From Paenibacillus sp. LS1 (GTDB lineage Bacteria > Bacillota > Bacilli > Paenibacillales > Paenibacillaceae): a DNA stretch of 64,000 nucleotides. Below, piece by piece: positions 63,588-64,000 of the stretch (its first letter is position 1; the number at the start of each line of letters is the position of its first letter). The notes beneath the pieces are model-generated. The model had not been told where the DNA came from and did not search any database. It saw only the letters and a list, made by a program, of their open reading frames with translations. The stretch is from contig NZ_JAPDOE010000002.1 of NCBI RefSeq assembly GCF_026013365.1, positions 992,001-1,056,000 of the forward strand, in the 5' to 3' direction. The position numbers were made by a program, and so were the translations under genes.

Positions 63588-64000
63588 TTACTCAGTAGGT
63601 ACTTTGATTTCGCCGCTGATGATTTTTTCTTTGTACTCTTCTACTTTTGCAAGTATATCAGCAGATACGTTGGCAGTAGAAGTATCAGCAATACCTACGC
63701 CGTTTTCTTTCAACGTCAGGTTCTCGGAACCGCCAGCAAATGTACCGTCGATTACTTCTTGGTTAACGCGCTTAACAGCTTCGTCAACTTTTTTGATCAT
63801 GGAAGTCAAAGTGATCTCATCACCAAACTCAAGAGATTGGTCTTTGTCAACACCGATAACCCATACATCTTGACCTTGTTTCTTACGAGCACTTGCTTCG
63901 TTAAACACACCGTTACCTGTCGCGCCAGAAGCGTGGAAGATAATATCTACGCCTTCATTGTAAAGTGTTGCTGCTGCTGCTTTACCAAGGTCAGGTTTAT
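63588..64000 (-). CDS. nupN: BmpA-family nucleoside-binding lipoprotein (NupN-like), 5' end outside the window
   Basis: The last 137 residues are visible, starting inside the protein with KPDLGKAAAATLYNEGVDII and FHASGATGNGVFNEA, then VWVIGVDKDQSLEFGDEITL, TSMIKKVDEAVKRV and a C-terminus KIISGEIKVPTE. This matches the BMP family of purine-nucleoside-binding lipoproteins. The signal peptide and start lie beyond 64000. It is the first gene of the nup operon. Confidence 0.88.
   Translation of the reverse strand, partial: KPDLGKAAAATLYNEGVDIIFHASGATGNGVFNEASARKKQGQDVWVIGVDKDQSLEFGDEITLTSMIKKVDEAVKRVNQEVIDGTFAGGSENLTLKENGVGIADTSTANVSADILAKVEEYKEKIISGEIKVPTE

Overview
The window looks like chromosome of a spore-forming, low-to-moderate GC Firmicute, most likely Paenibacillus. 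Supporting evidence is a GerA/GerC/GerB germinant receptor operon, a Spo0E-type phosphatase, CotF-like coat proteins, a sporulation-kinase-like histidine kinase, two T-box leaders, a perfect PerR box, strong AGGAGG ribosome sites, and gene order that partly matches Bacillus (pheS-pheT-zapA ... mutS2; alaR-alaT; ilvB-ilvN-ilvC-leuA; nupN-O-P-Q). I could run no searches, so product names come from recognising motifs and context.

Layout. 1-1.6 kb is decayed DNA: an IS3-like orfA remnant, the C-terminal stub of an APC-type permease, and a degenerate repeat. 1.6-5.6 kb is a complete ger operon in A-C-B order. 5.6-6.6 kb is decayed DNA with a second copy of that repeat. 6.6-15.6 kb is an AT-rich accessory island. 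It carries an intact but divergent 5'-3' exonuclease gene, unrecognised pseudogenes, a four-gene TIR operon (8864-13526), a decayed type I restriction-modification locus, and finally the truncated host copy of the same exonuclease, broken after about 75 codons. 15.6-64 kb is ordinary core chromosome: Spx/ArsC-like protein, pseudouridine synthase, cobalamin genes, DedA, spo0E-like, alaRT, coat proteins, mutS2, a giant ZapA, pheST with a Phe T-box, an ABC-F gene with an attenuator-like leader, tRNA-Gly, a GGDEF/EAL protein, a MoxR-DUF58 operon, a histidine kinase, a PerR-type peroxiredoxin, the branched-chain amino acid genes with a Leu T-box, and the nup nucleoside transporter operon (last gene cut by the window edge).

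The main candidate for an undescribed system is the TIR operon. In transcription order it encodes a TIR-SLOG protein, a Thoeris ThsB-like TIR protein (DUF1863 type), a protein with an unrecognised ~250-residue N-terminal region followed by TIR, and a TIR protein with an unrecognised C-terminal domain. All four keep the W-x-x-x-E motif that carries the NADase glutamate in catalytic TIR domains. In classical Thoeris a TIR protein makes a cyclic ADP-ribose signal that a SIR2-SLOG protein senses. Here the SLOG domain is joined to a TIR domain instead, so the operon reads as a Thoeris-like defence system in which sensor, signal maker and NAD-depleting effector may all be TIR proteins. This is inference.

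Other points of interest are a ZapA homologue enlarged to about 913 residues with eleven exact 11-residue repeats, an ABC-F leader with a two-codon ORF ahead of a terminator hairpin, a 95-nt hairpin between ilvN and ilvC, and the host exonuclease apparently disrupted while a divergent replacement sits at the other end of the island.
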